DNA of 64,000 nucleotides from Streptomyces olivaceoviridis. Its GTDB lineage: Bacteria > Actinomycetota > Actinomycetes > Streptomycetales > Streptomycetaceae. The stretch spans positions 496,001 to 560,000 of the forward strand of contig NZ_BMUI01000001.1 in assembly GCF_014650115.1 (NCBI RefSeq), written 5' to 3'. A program made the position numbers and the translations under genes. The notes beneath the pieces were generated by a model. The model searched no databases. It had not been told where the DNA came from and saw nothing but the letters and a program-made list of their open reading frames with translations. Shown piece by piece: positions 1 through 9,902 of this stretch (its first letter is position 1; every line of letters starts with the position of its first letter).

Positions 1-521
1 ACGGCCCGTACCGGCAGCCGGGTGCCCGCGATCTGCCGGGACCAGATGTCCTGCCCGATCCGGTCCAGCTCCGCGCGGGTACGGTTCCGCGGCCCCAGTT
101 CCTCGGTGCGCGAGCGGAATTCGGCCACCGAGGCGGCGACCGTGGCACGCAGCGCGTCGGGCGCCGGCAGCCCCGGCTCGGGCTGCCAGCCGGCGCGCGG
201 CGGCAGCACCCCGGCCCACGGGGGACCGGTGACCGCGCCGGGGACGGCGGCGGTGGCCGCGCGCTCGTCCACGGACTCCAGGAACTCACCGGCGGAGACG
301 GTCACGTCGAGGGTGGCGTCGAGCCCGTCCTCGTACGGCTTCGCCAGCCGCACCGCGCGGACGGCCAGCACCTCGAAGGACGGCGGCCGGCCGAAGACGG
401 CGAGTGCGGTGCCGGCGGCCTGCAACCGCACCGCGGCTCCACGGTCGAAGTGGAGCAGCCGGGAGAGGAAGGCGGCGAGGTCCGCCGCCTCCGTCTCGTC
501 GGCGAGGTGCAGCACCGTCAT
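1..521 (-). CDS. Conserved protein of unknown function (3' part, runs off left edge)
   Basis: This minus-strand reading frame begins with ATG at 521 and stays open to the window edge (at least 173 residues, N-terminus MTVLHLADETEAADLAAF). Its start overlaps the stop of the upstream thioesterase gene in an ATGA arrangement, so the two are probably translationally coupled. I do not recognise a domain. The visible part has no signal peptide or membrane segment and looks like a soluble protein. The context (ettA, thioesterase, this gene) suggests one transcript. Function not assigned. Confidence 0.7.
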   Translation of the reverse strand, partial: MTVLHLADETEAADLAAFLSRLLHFDRGAAVRLQAAGTALAVFGRPPSFEVLAVRAVRLAKPYEDGLDATLDVTVSAGEFLESVDERAATAAVPGAVTGPPWAGVLPPRAGWQPEPGLPAPDALRATVAASVAEFRSRTEELGPRNRTRAELDRIGQDIWSRQIAGTRLPVRA

Positions 522-961
522 GCCGCGACGGCCTCCCCTTCGGGATCGGGCTCGGCGTCCGCGGGGCCCTCGGCGGTGTCCGTGTACTCCTGGAGGAACT
601 CACGCTCTTCCGCGGTGATCCGCCGCGGGCGCTGGGCGTCGAAGTCGAACGGGACGATGACCGTCGACGCCCGTACGTACACGAGATCGCCGTCCTTCAC
701 CTCGTAGGTGAGGGTGAAGGACGCGGCCTTGATCTCGGTGACCCACAGCTCGATGTCCACCGGCTCGTGCCGGTGGACGAGCTGCCGCTTGTAGTCGATC
801 TCGTGGCGCGCCACCACGGACCCCTGCTTGAAGTCCTTGTCCGGGCGGAACAGGAAGTCGATCCGGGCTTCCTCCAGGTAGCGCAGGAACACCACGTTGT
901 TGACGTGGCCGTACGCGTCCATGTCCGCCCAGCGCAACGGGCAGCGGTAGATGTGGCGCAA
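518..961 (-). CDS. Acyl-CoA thioesterase, 4HBT hotdog fold
   Basis: 147 residues, the usual length for a single-hotdog 4-hydroxybenzoyl-CoA thioesterase-like protein. The N-terminal stretch RWADMDAYGHVNNVVFLRYLE is the classic active-site region of this family (the conserved Asp in ADMDAYGHVNN and the following long helix). It probably hydrolyses an acyl-CoA thioester in the cytoplasm; the substrate cannot be read from sequence. The start is a TTG six bases after the ettA stop, with GGGGCTGA upstream as a weak ribosome binding site. The stop overlaps the start of the next gene (ATGA), so ettA, this gene and the downstream gene look like one operon. Confidence 0.85.
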   Translation of the reverse strand: MRHIYRCPLRWADMDAYGHVNNVVFLRYLEEARIDFLFRPDKDFKQGSVVARHEIDYKRQLVHRHEPVDIELWVTEIKAASFTLTYEVKDGDLVYVRASTVIVPFDFDAQRPRRITAEEREFLQEYTDTAEGPADAEPDPEGEAVAA

Positions 962-967
962 GACCGA

Positions 968-2632
<1,665 letters not shown>

Positions 2633-3263
2633 GAGAAACCGTCCGGCAGCTTGAAATCTGGCAGTGGGCAGATACACCCCATCTTGCCTGACCGCCAGCC
2701 CTGGATGGAAACCCGTCCGATGCGGGTGTCCTGACCTGCGCTTTCTCGGTGGCGGCTGCTGCCTGTCCGGCACAGCCGGTCACTGCCGGCCGACCTCGGC
2801 GCCCTCGTACGGCCCAGGGACGGCCCGAGCTGATCACCACGGTCCCGCCGGCCGCTCGACGGCGGCCGTCGGCGATACGGCGCATGGCCCTCAGCCGGGC
2901 CGGCCGCGTCGGCAGCGGTGGCGGTTCTCCCCGAGGGCGCCGACAATGGTGATGGTCGGCTCGATCCCATATCCCGATGCCGTATCCCGATGCCGTATCC
3001 CGATGCCATATCGAGCGATCCAGCGCCGGCGTAGAAAGCAATCCAGCGCCGGCGTAGAAGCGGTGACCTGCGCGGCGGCGAAGGCATCAGGTGGTGGCAC
3101 ATTGTCGCTGGCCGCCCGTTGTTTTCTCGCCTCCGAAATCCATTCCACAGGTCTCTAAGGTCTCGAAGATCTCGAAGGTCTCTGGGCGAGCGGGCGCATT
3201 TCCGAGTCGAGGCCGCGTCGGGGCACGGGTGACGTTTCGTAACGACTGCCGGGAGGATGCATC
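2633..3263. other. Intergenic region with short tandem repeats
   Basis: No convincing gene. It contains three tandem 13-bp units TATCCCGATGCC(G/A) at 2970-3008 and two copies of ATCCAGCGCCGGCGTAGAA at 3018-3036 and 3041-3059. A further run of related AGGTCTC/AGATCTC units lies at about 3151-3183. The left part must hold the promoter of the ettA transcript (minus strand), the right part that of the gene starting at 3264 (plus strand). Confidence 0.6.
2970..3059. repeat. Short tandem repeats (3 x 13 bp and 2 x 19 bp)
   Basis: Direct reading shows TATCCCGATGCCG at 2970-2982 and 2983-2995 and a third copy with final A at 2996-3008. The 19-mer ATCCAGCGCCGGCGTAGAA occurs at 3018-3036 and 3041-3059. 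Function is unknown; slipped-strand expansion in a non-coding spacer is the simplest explanation. Confidence 0.75.
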
Positions 3264-3755
3264 GTGGCACTCACCGAGACGGATCTGCTCACCATGGGCG
3301 ACGGGGGCTTGGTGGAACTCTTCCGCGCCAGTCCGCCCGGTGACATTCCGCACGGCCCGCTGGAGGGCACGGGCATCGTCCGGTGGGGAGGCAAGTGGGT
3401 GGCCGAGCCGCTCGCCCGGCTGGTACGCCTGGCCGTGTGGCGGGGCAAGGTCTTCGACCACGAGGGCTATCTGAGCAATCGGATGACCTCGTTCGACGTG
3501 CTCGCCATTGTGGCTCAGGTGTACACCGGGCCGAGCCTGCTGGACGACCAGGAGTGCATCGTCATCGACTATTCCAGGATTTCACTGGTAGCTCGGGGCG
3601 TTCGGGACGAGATGCGCGAAGTCGGCCCAGGACTTTATCTGGGCGTGGTCTGGCTGCTGGGGGTCCGGGTCGGCTGGTTCGCACTGAGAGTGCCGGAAAC
3701 CGGGTCCAAAGGCTTCGGGGCCGAGCAAGCCGCCGACAGGAATTCTGCTTTCTGA
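3264..3755 (+). CDS. Conserved hypothetical protein, about 163 residues
   Basis: The GTG start at 3264 is preceded by GGGAGG at a spacing of seven bases. The protein has no signal peptide. Its sequence (VWRGKVFDHEGYLSNRM, then VIDYSRISLVARGVRDEM and GPGLYLGVVW) resembles a family of small conserved actinobacterial proteins I have seen near redox or secreted-enzyme genes, but I cannot name a function. The hydrophobic Trp-Lys-Gly and Asp-Tyr-Ser blocks suggest a beta-rich ligand-binding fold (inference). It ends 47 bases before the downstream secreted beta-propeller gene and may share its transcript. Confidence 0.75.
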   Translation: MALTETDLLTMGDGGLVELFRASPPGDIPHGPLEGTGIVRWGGKWVAEPLARLVRLAVWRGKVFDHEGYLSNRMTSFDVLAIVAQVYTGPSLLDDQECIVIDYSRISLVARGVRDEMREVGPGLYLGVVWLLGVRVGWFALRVPETGSKGFGAEQAADRNSAF

Positions 3756-3802
3756 TCGATCCGCTCCGCGTGCTTTCGCCGCACGGCACAAAGGAACGAT
3801 TC

Positions 3803-5770
3803 ATGAGTATTCCTGGCATGCACGCTCGCCCGCTGTCGACCCGTAAAGGCAGCCGCAGCACGGTACGGGCCGGGGCCCTGCGGCTGGCGTCGGCCACTGT
3901 CGCGGCGGCCTGTGCCGCCTTCGCCCTACCGACATCAGCGCTCAGCGCCGCACCGACCTCCTTGCAGGGGACCGTCACCGGGGCGGGCAAGCCGCTCCGG
4001 GGTTCCCAGGTCACGCTCATGGCGGGGTCACGCTCCGGAGCCACGAAGCTGGGCCAGGCCACCACCGACGCGCACGGTTCCTTCCGGATCACGTACACCA
4101 AGCCTGCCGACGGCGTCCTCTACGTCGAGGCCGCGTCCCAGCAGGCGCACCGACTCCGACTGCGCTCGGTCGTCGGGTTCGGCGCGGGCGGCGCGGTACC
4201 CGAGCGGACCGAGACCAAGGTGACGGTCAACGAACTGACCACCGTCGCCGCGACGTACGCCCTCGCCCAGTTCAACGACCGACGCGGCATCGCGGGACCC
4301 GCTCCGGGGCTTCAGAACGCTGCCGCGACCTCGTTCACCCTCGCCGACCCGACGACCGGCAAGCCAGGAAGAGCCCTCACCGGTGACAGCGCCAACAGTG
4401 AGACGCTCGCCACGCAGAACACGCTGGCCAACCTCGTCTCGCTCTGTGCGACGGACAGCGCCGGATGCGGCAAGCTGATCCGACTGGCGACACCGGCCGG
4501 CGGCAGCCCGCCGACCGACACCGTGCAGGCGGTCCTCAGCCTGGTACGCAACCCGACGCAGTCCCCGGGCCGCCTGGAGGCCCTGGCCCGTACCGCGACC
4601 GTGTTCACTCCGGCCCTCACGGCGGCACCCGCGTCCTGGATCCTGGCCGTCCGCCACCCCGCTCCCCAGGTCTACGCACCGGGCCGCATCGCGTTCGACG
4701 CGAAGGGCAACGTGTGGGCGAGCAACAACTGGAAGCCGGGTACACGGGACCCCAGCGCCTACGTCACCGTGCAGGATCCCACCGGCCGACCGGCCCTCGG
4801 CAGCCCCATCATCGGAGGCGGCATGAAGGGCGGAGCCTGGGGCCTGGCGATCGATCACGACGGATCCGTGTGGGTGCCCAGCTACGGCGGCAACGCCATG
4901 TCGAAGTACTCGTCCTCCGGCAAGCCCCTCTCACCCTCTGCCGGGTGGAAGAACGGCGATCTCGTCAAACCACAGGGCGTCGCCGTCGACCAGCGAGGCA
5001 ACATCTGGATCGCCAACTCCCACGGCCTCAAGGGCAAGCCCGGGGTGGGCAGCGTCGTGGTGTACCCCCATGGCGATCCGAGCAAGGCCATCACCATCAC
5101 CGACAAGAGCTTCAACCACCCGTTCGCCGTGCAGATCGACGGCCAGGGCCGGGCCTGGGTCACCAACAGCCACTTCTCCTTCCAGCAGATCAGGGAAGCG
5201 GGCCGGCCCAGCAACATCGGGGGGAGCGTCACGGTCATCGGCCCCGACTTCAAGCCGGTCGCCTCGACCACCGACAAGTCGCTCCAAGGACCCCTCGGGT
5301 TCGCCCTGGACAGCAAGGGCAACGCCTGGGTGGCCAACTTCTTCACCAGCTCCGTCACCGAGATCCGGCCGAACGGAACCATCGCGGGCGTGCACCGACT
5401 GCCCAAGAAGGTCTTCCCCTGGTCGGTCGCCATCGACGGCCAGGACCGCGTGTGGGTCGCCGGCTTCGGTAACTCCTCCGTGACACTCCTGTGCGGGGTG
5501 AACCGCGCAGCCTGCCCGTCCGGCGCGTCCCCCGGCACCGTCCTGTCCCCCGCGCAAGGCTTCCGGAACAAGGCGATCCAGCACCTCACCGCGGTCCAGA
5601 TCGACTCCTCCGGCAACGCCTGGGTGGCCAACAACTGGTCGAAGATCGTGCCGCCGACCGGCGGTGTGGGCCTGGTCGAACTCATCGGCGTCGCCACCCC
5701 GGTCTGCACGCCCTTGACCCCCCTGCCGACGCGCCCGTCGTCGGCGACCACCACGGCCTGCCCGAAGTAG
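3803..5770 (+). CDS. Secreted NHL/Vgb-type beta-propeller protein
   Basis: 655 residues from ATG 3803, preceded by AAGGAA seven bases upstream. The open frame extends much further upstream, but without a signal peptide and over the preceding gene. Residues about 1-50 form a Sec signal peptide ending near SALSAAPTS. A carboxypeptidase-regulatory-like beta domain follows (LQGTVTGAGKPLRGSQVT). From about residue 285 there are at least seven blades with the recurring pattern (A/V)(I/V)D..GN.W(V/A)(A/S)N, typical of NHL, SMP-30 or virginiamycin B lyase-like propellers. It is probably an extracellular binding protein or lyase-like enzyme; the substrate is unknown. Confidence 0.85.
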   Translation: MSIPGMHARPLSTRKGSRSTVRAGALRLASATVAAACAAFALPTSALSAAPTSLQGTVTGAGKPLRGSQVTLMAGSRSGATKLGQATTDAHGSFRITYTKPADGVLYVEAASQQAHRLRLRSVVGFGAGGAVPERTETKVTVNELTTVAATYALAQFNDRRGIAGPAPGLQNAAATSFTLADPTTGKPGRALTGDSANSETLATQNTLANLVSLCATDSAGCGKLIRLATPAGGSPPTDTVQAVLSLVRNPTQSPGRLEALARTATVFTPALTAAPASWILAVRHPAPQVYAPGRIAFDAKGNVWASNNWKPGTRDPSAYVTVQDPTGRPALGSPIIGGGMKGGAWGLAIDHDGSVWVPSYGGNAMSKYSSSGKPLSPSAGWKNGDLVKPQGVAVDQRGNIWIANSHGLKGKPGVGSVVVYPHGDPSKAITITDKSFNHPFAVQIDGQGRAWVTNSHFSFQQIREAGRPSNIGGSVTVIGPDFKPVASTTDKSLQGPLGFALDSKGNAWVANFFTSSVTEIRPNGTIAGVHRLPKKVFPWSVAIDGQDRVWVAGFGNSSVTLLCGVNRAACPSGASPGTVLSPAQGFRNKAIQHLTAVQIDSSGNAWVANNWSKIVPPTGGVGLVELIGVATPVCTPLTPLPTRPSSATTTACPK

Positions 5771-5852
5771 ACCGCGCGAGCCGACGCGCCCCGGCTCAGG
5801 ATCCGGGGCGCTGTGCTGACGGGGCGGATTCCGCTCCGGTCTTGGCGCCCGC

Positions 5853-5883
5853 CGACTCGGCGACTCGGCGACTCGGCGACTCC
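5853..5883. repeat. Tandem GGCGACTC octamers
   Basis: Four copies of GGCGACTC follow one another in the spacer after the beta-propeller gene. This is a simple sequence repeat between a stop codon and the CebR-type operator; no function is evident. Confidence 0.6.
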
Positions 5884-5942
5884 CAGGTTTGGCGGAAACG
5901 AACCGTTGCCGCCACGGAGCGCACCGCGCAGCCTAGAGGGCG

Positions 5943-5956
5943 CGGGAGCGCTCCCA
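5943..5956. promoter_or_regulatory. CebR-type operator upstream of LPMO gene
   Basis: CGGGAGCGCTCCCA matches 13 of 14 positions of the CebR operator TGGGAGCGCTCCCA, known from Streptomyces cellulose and cello-oligosaccharide regulation. It is 79 bases upstream of the LPMO start and palindromic. The presence of a second site before the next cellulose-binding gene supports the assignment. Confidence 0.8.
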
Positions 5957-6034
5957 TGCCGCCTTCCGCCACAACCCCACAGTGAACTCGTGCGTGCACC
6001 GTGAACCCATCCCCCACACAGGAAGAGCCCCGTC

Positions 6035-6784
6035 ATGCATTGTCATGAACATGCACATCGTGCTGAGCCCGCAGATCGTGACCTCGTGCGTGGTGATCTC
6101 GTGCGTCGTGACCTCTCATATCGGTATCTCGCACGTCGTACGGTCGGCCGTCTGGCGCTCGTCCTGAGCACCCTCGTCGCGGTACTCGTCAGCCTGATCA
6201 CCTGGGGCGGCACGGCCTCCGCCCACGGCTCGGTGATCGACCCGGCCTCGCGCAACTACGGCTGCTGGCAGCGCTGGGGCAACGACTTCCAGAACCCGGC
6301 GATGGCGGAACAGGACCCCATGTGCTGGCAGGCATGGCAGGCCAACCCCAACGCCATGTGGAACTGGAACGGCCTCTACCGCAACGGTTCCGCCGGCAAC
6401 TTCCAGGCCGTCATCCCCAACGGACAGCTGTGCAGCGGCGGCCAGACCGAGGGCGGACGCTACAACTCCCTCGACGCCGTCGGCCCCTGGAAGACCACGG
6501 ACATCGGCGCCAACTTCACCGTCAAGCTGTACGACCAGGCCAGCCACGGCGCGGACTACTTCCTCGTCTACGTCACCCGGCAGGGCTTCGACCCCACCAG
6601 GCAGCCGCTGACCTGGAACGACCTGCAACTGGTCGCCCGGACCGGCAAGTACGCGCCGAGCCAGAACTACGCGATCCCCGTCAGCACCTCCGGCTACAGC
6701 GGTCGCCACGTCGTCTACACCATCTGGCAGGCCTCGCACATGGACCAGACGTACTTCCTGTGCAGTGACGTGAACTTCCGCTGA
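6035..6784 (+). CDS. Secreted lytic polysaccharide monooxygenase, AA10 family
   Basis: 249 residues with a single catalytic domain. The predicted signal peptidase site (TASA/HGSV) leaves His64 as the mature N-terminus, which with His171 (ASHGADYF) makes the copper-binding histidine brace; Phe near the C-terminus (CSDVNF) occupies the axial position. AA10 enzymes oxidatively cleave chitin or cellulose; the CebR-type operator upstream and the CBM2 gene downstream point to cellulose (inference). The start is ATG 6035 with GGAAG nine bases upstream. The pre-signal N-terminus is unusually long and His/Arg-rich, and is encoded by 15-bp near-repeats at about 6075-6115, so an internal GTG start is possible. 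Confidence 0.93.
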   Translation: MHCHEHAHRAEPADRDLVRGDLVRRDLSYRYLARRTVGRLALVLSTLVAVLVSLITWGGTASAHGSVIDPASRNYGCWQRWGNDFQNPAMAEQDPMCWQAWQANPNAMWNWNGLYRNGSAGNFQAVIPNGQLCSGGQTEGGRYNSLDAVGPWKTTDIGANFTVKLYDQASHGADYFLVYVTRQGFDPTRQPLTWNDLQLVARTGKYAPSQNYAIPVSTSGYSGRHVVYTIWQASHMDQTYFLCSDVNFR

Positions 6785-6900
6785 CCCACTGCCGGCCCCC
6801 GCACCCCCCCATCCCGCCCCACATCTCACTGTCGTCACCCCCGTCCCCACCCGATGGACGCGACCCGGGCGAGCTGGGGCCGGGTCGCGTCCAGCTCGGT

Positions 6901-6914
6901 TGGGAGCGCTCCCG
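6901..6914. promoter_or_regulatory. CebR-type operator upstream of CBM2 gene
   Basis: TGGGAGCGCTCCCG matches 13 of 14 bases of the CebR consensus and lies 76 bases before the next start codon. It is followed by a pyrimidine-rich leader (CCTCCCCCTCCCC). Confidence 0.82.
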
Positions 6915-6989
6915 GAACCGTGGGGGCCTCCCCCTCCCCCTCCCCCTCCCCGCCCCACCCCACCCCTCCCCTCCCGCTAGGAGCCGCAC

Positions 6990-8195
6990 ATGCCCGCCCT
7001 GCTCGCGCGATGCACGCGATGGCTGCGGCGACCCTGGACCGCCGCCGCGACCGCTCTCGCAGCCACGGCCGCTCTCGCCTCGGCGGTGTCGCTCCTGGGC
7101 GCGGCACCCGCCAGCGGCGCCGGCACAACGCCCGGGTGCCGCGTCGACTACACCGTCAACCAGTGGACCGGCGGCTACACCGCCCAGATCCGTGTCACCA
7201 ACCTCGGCCCCGCGCTGAACGGCTGGCGTCTGGCCTGGACCTACGGCGGCGACCAGCACATCACCTCGGCCTGGAACGCCACCGTCACCCAGACCGGCCA
7301 CTCCGTGACCGCCGTCAGCACGGACTGGAACGCCGCCCTGGCCAGCGGCGCCGGCACCGACTTCGGAATACAGGGGACCTGGCAGTCCGCCGACCCCGCG
7401 CCCACCGACTTCAGCCTCAACGGCGCGCCCTGCGCCGGTGACGGCTCCGTCCCGCCGACCACACCACCCACCACGCCAGGCACCCCTCCTCCCACAGACC
7501 CGCCCGCCGACTGCGGTGGCGCGGTCCTCTGCACCGGCTTCGAGGACCAGGCCGGCACCTCGCCGTCCGGCGACTGGCACTTCACCGCGCCCGACTGCCA
7601 GGGCACGGGCACGGCCACCGTCGACACGGCCGTCGCGCACAGCGGGACCAGGTCAGTGCGAGTGGACGGGCGGGCCGGCTACTGCAACCACGCCTTCGTC
7701 GCCGCCACCGCCGACCTGTCGTCGGTCGGCCCGGTGCTGTACGTCCGTCTCTGGATCCGGCACACCACCCCGCTCCCTTCCTCCCACGTCACCTTCGTGT
7801 CCCTGCCGGACTCCGCCCAGGGCGGCCGGGCGCTGCGGGTCGGTGGCCAGAACGGCGCCCTCCAGTGGAACCGGGAGAGCGACGACGCCACGCTGCCCGC
7901 GCAGAGTCCGGCCGGGGTGGCGCTGAGCAGGCCGCTCCCGACGGGCAGTTGGCAGTGCCTGCGGTTCGCGGTCGACACCTCCGCGCCCAAGCTGGACACC
8001 TGGCTCGGCAACGAGCAGGTGCCCGGACTGCACGCCGACGGAGTGCCGACCCAGGACGTCGACCAGCAGTGGCTCTCCCGGACCACGCCGCCCCGGCCGA
8101 CGGCTCTGCGGCTCGGCTGGGAGAGCTACGGCACCGGTGACGACACCCTGTGGTTCGACGACGTGGCCGTCGGCTCGTCCCCGATCGGCTGCTGA
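6990..8195 (+). CDS. Secreted CBM2 cellulose-binding protein with C-terminal jelly-roll-like domain
   Basis: 401 residues. An AGGA motif six bases before the ATG supports the start. A Sec signal peptide (about residues 1-45) is followed by a CBM2 domain (CRVDYTVNQWTGGYTAQI, conserved Trp residues, ending in GAPC). Then comes a Pro/Thr linker (about residues 150-175) and a C-terminal domain of about 220 residues (CTGFEDQAGT...LWFDDVAVG) that looks like a concanavalin-type or polysaccharide lyase-like beta-sandwich. It most likely binds, and may modify, plant polysaccharide outside the cell. Its own CebR-type operator indicates cello-oligosaccharide induction, shared with the LPMO gene. Confidence 0.87.
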   Translation: MPALLARCTRWLRRPWTAAATALAATAALASAVSLLGAAPASGAGTTPGCRVDYTVNQWTGGYTAQIRVTNLGPALNGWRLAWTYGGDQHITSAWNATVTQTGHSVTAVSTDWNAALASGAGTDFGIQGTWQSADPAPTDFSLNGAPCAGDGSVPPTTPPTTPGTPPPTDPPADCGGAVLCTGFEDQAGTSPSGDWHFTAPDCQGTGTATVDTAVAHSGTRSVRVDGRAGYCNHAFVAATADLSSVGPVLYVRLWIRHTTPLPSSHVTFVSLPDSAQGGRALRVGGQNGALQWNRESDDATLPAQSPAGVALSRPLPTGSWQCLRFAVDTSAPKLDTWLGNEQVPGLHADGVPTQDVDQQWLSRTTPPRPTALRLGWESYGTGDDTLWFDDVAVGSSPIGC

Positions 8196-8213
8196 CGAGC
8201 CCCGCCGAGGGGG

Positions 8214-9620
8214 TCACCCGCCGTGGGCCGACTCCCTCTTGCGCAGCACGATCAGGACCACGCCGCCGATCACCACCAGCCCGATGGCCACGCCCGCGAT
8301 CACGGGAGTGATCATCGAACCGCCGGTCGCGGCCAGGTTGGTGGTGTCGGCGGTGTTGCCGCCCACCGTGACCGGGCTGGGCTCGGTGTGGAGCTGGGCC
8401 GTCTCCGTCGTGATCGTGCCCTGGGTCTTGCAGTCCAGGACGCCGGTGAAGCGGTGGCTGAAGCCATGGGGGCCGGTGATCGTGAAGTCGTAGGCCTGGT
8501 CCTCCTGGAGCGGCACGGTCACCGTGCGGGACGCGCCCGCGGGGATCGTATGCTCGGTGCCCATCAGGCGGAAGGTGAACGGCTCGTCGCCCTTGTTGGC
8601 CGTGGTGATGTCCACGCCGCCCTTGGCGCAGTTCTTGTGGGCCGAGACCGCCGGTATGGCGCCCTTCTCCACCCAGCCGGCCGTCGCGGTCGCGGAGACC
8701 GTGGACTCGCTGGAGCCGGCCAGGATCTGGGTCTGGCTGCGGTTCTCGGAGGCGAAGGCCCGGCCCACCGGCACGGTCGTCGACGCCTGCACGTTCAGCT
8801 GGGCCGTTCCGTCCGCCGCGTCCTCGGGGACGTCGAAGAACAGCTGGCTGCCGTTCCTGGCCGAGGTGATCACCTTGCCGGTCTTGTCGATGATCCGCAC
8901 TCCGCTGGTGGCCGCGTCCGCCGGCAGGTTCACCGTGACCGCGCCCGCGTTGGTGTGTACGGTCACCGGCCCGAGCAGGTCGCCCGGCCGGCCGGAGACC
9001 GCGGGCGGGTCCAGGGTGAGCGAGGCCTGCGGCTCGGCGACGTTCCGGGCGCTCTTCTCCAGGTAGTCGGCGAGCTTCTCGGCCTGTGGGTCCACAGCGT
9101 CGACCTTCGCGCCGTCGGAGTAGCGCCAGATGGCCACCTGGGTGCCGGCCGCCGCGTCCTGCTCGGTCAGCCCGCTCGCTCCCGCGTGCCGCGCGAGTGC
9201 GGCGAGGTCGTTGACCTGGGGGTAGGAGTTCTGAAGGATCCAGCGGATCCGGCCCGCGTCCTTGTTGGTGCCCAGCGAGGTGCCGCTCCAGGGCGTTTCC
9301 TGGTATCTGGCGTCCCGCTGGGTGGGGTTGTGGAGATCGACGCAGTACGTCTGCAGGGTGCCGCCGCCGTCGACGGACATCTCGAACAGGCCCGCGGACA
9401 CCCGCTGGTCGCCGCCGTCCTCGTGGATCACGGCCTCGCCGTAGGTCTTCAGACCGTTGATCGTGGCCGTCGCGCCGCCCTGGGTCTGCGGTGTGTCCTC
9501 GGCCACGGCCGTACCGGCGCCGGACAGCACGCCGGCCGCCATGAGGCCGGTCACCGTGGTGGCGGCGGCCATGCGGGCCGTTCCCGTGGACCGGCAGAAC
9601 CCAGAGAGCGCAGCAAGCAC
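8214..9620 (-). CDS. Sortase-anchored TQXA (thioester) domain surface protein
   Basis: 468 residues from GTG 9620, preceded by GAAGGGGA; the longer upstream frame lacks a signal peptide start. After a Sec signal peptide comes a thioester adhesin domain. Cys93 (QTYCVDLHNPT) and Gln161 (GTQVAIWRYSDG) are the residues expected to form the internal Cys-Gln thioester. Two immunoglobulin-like beta regions follow, then LAATG near the C-terminus as a class E sortase signal, one transmembrane helix and a positive tail. Proteins of this type are covalently attached to peptidoglycan and can bind host or surface amines; the ligand here is unknown. Confidence 0.9.
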   Translation of the reverse strand: MLAALSGFCRSTGTARMAAATTVTGLMAAGVLSGAGTAVAEDTPQTQGGATATINGLKTYGEAVIHEDGGDQRVSAGLFEMSVDGGGTLQTYCVDLHNPTQRDARYQETPWSGTSLGTNKDAGRIRWILQNSYPQVNDLAALARHAGASGLTEQDAAAGTQVAIWRYSDGAKVDAVDPQAEKLADYLEKSARNVAEPQASLTLDPPAVSGRPGDLLGPVTVHTNAGAVTVNLPADAATSGVRIIDKTGKVITSARNGSQLFFDVPEDAADGTAQLNVQASTTVPVGRAFASENRSQTQILAGSSESTVSATATAGWVEKGAIPAVSAHKNCAKGGVDITTANKGDEPFTFRLMGTEHTIPAGASRTVTVPLQEDQAYDFTITGPHGFSHRFTGVLDCKTQGTITTETAQLHTEPSPVTVGGNTADTTNLAATGGSMITPVIAGVAIGLVVIGGVVLIVLRKRESAHGG

Positions 9621-9902
9621 AGAATTCCCCTTCGAGCAGGACCCGTTGGACGTGGGGGACGGTCCCACCAGCAGAATCGGCAGCCCCAAGGGGCACGCCC
9701 GGCATCCTATGGACCAGCCGGAGCCTCACCCGCCGGTCGGATCATCCGATGGCCGATCCGATCCGTAATCGTTATCGCCGGGACCGTCCACGAGCTGGTG
9801 GTATCGACAAATCCACTGGTTCGTACAGTGCGTTCAGGCGGTACGCACAGCACGGGGGGGGCGGATCAGCGACAAGACGCTTTCAGCGGTGCGACCCTGA
9901 CG
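9621..9902. other. Spacer between ssbB and the TQXA gene
   Basis: About 280 bases with no gene. It should contain the promoter of the TQXA gene (minus strand). It holds several short GATC/CCGATCC inverted motifs near 9730-9770 but no structure I can name. Confidence 0.4.

Noticed and set aside
7789..9729. 646-residue minus-strand frame overlapping the TQXA gene
   Set aside because: Same strand but different frame from the recognised TQXA surface protein, which has clear domain, signal and sortase features.
9621..9760. GGTGAGGCTCC in the TQXA leader, reminiscent of magnesium or other riboswitch leaders
   Set aside because: The rest of the M-box or cobalamin consensus is absent; resemblance is limited to one short motif.
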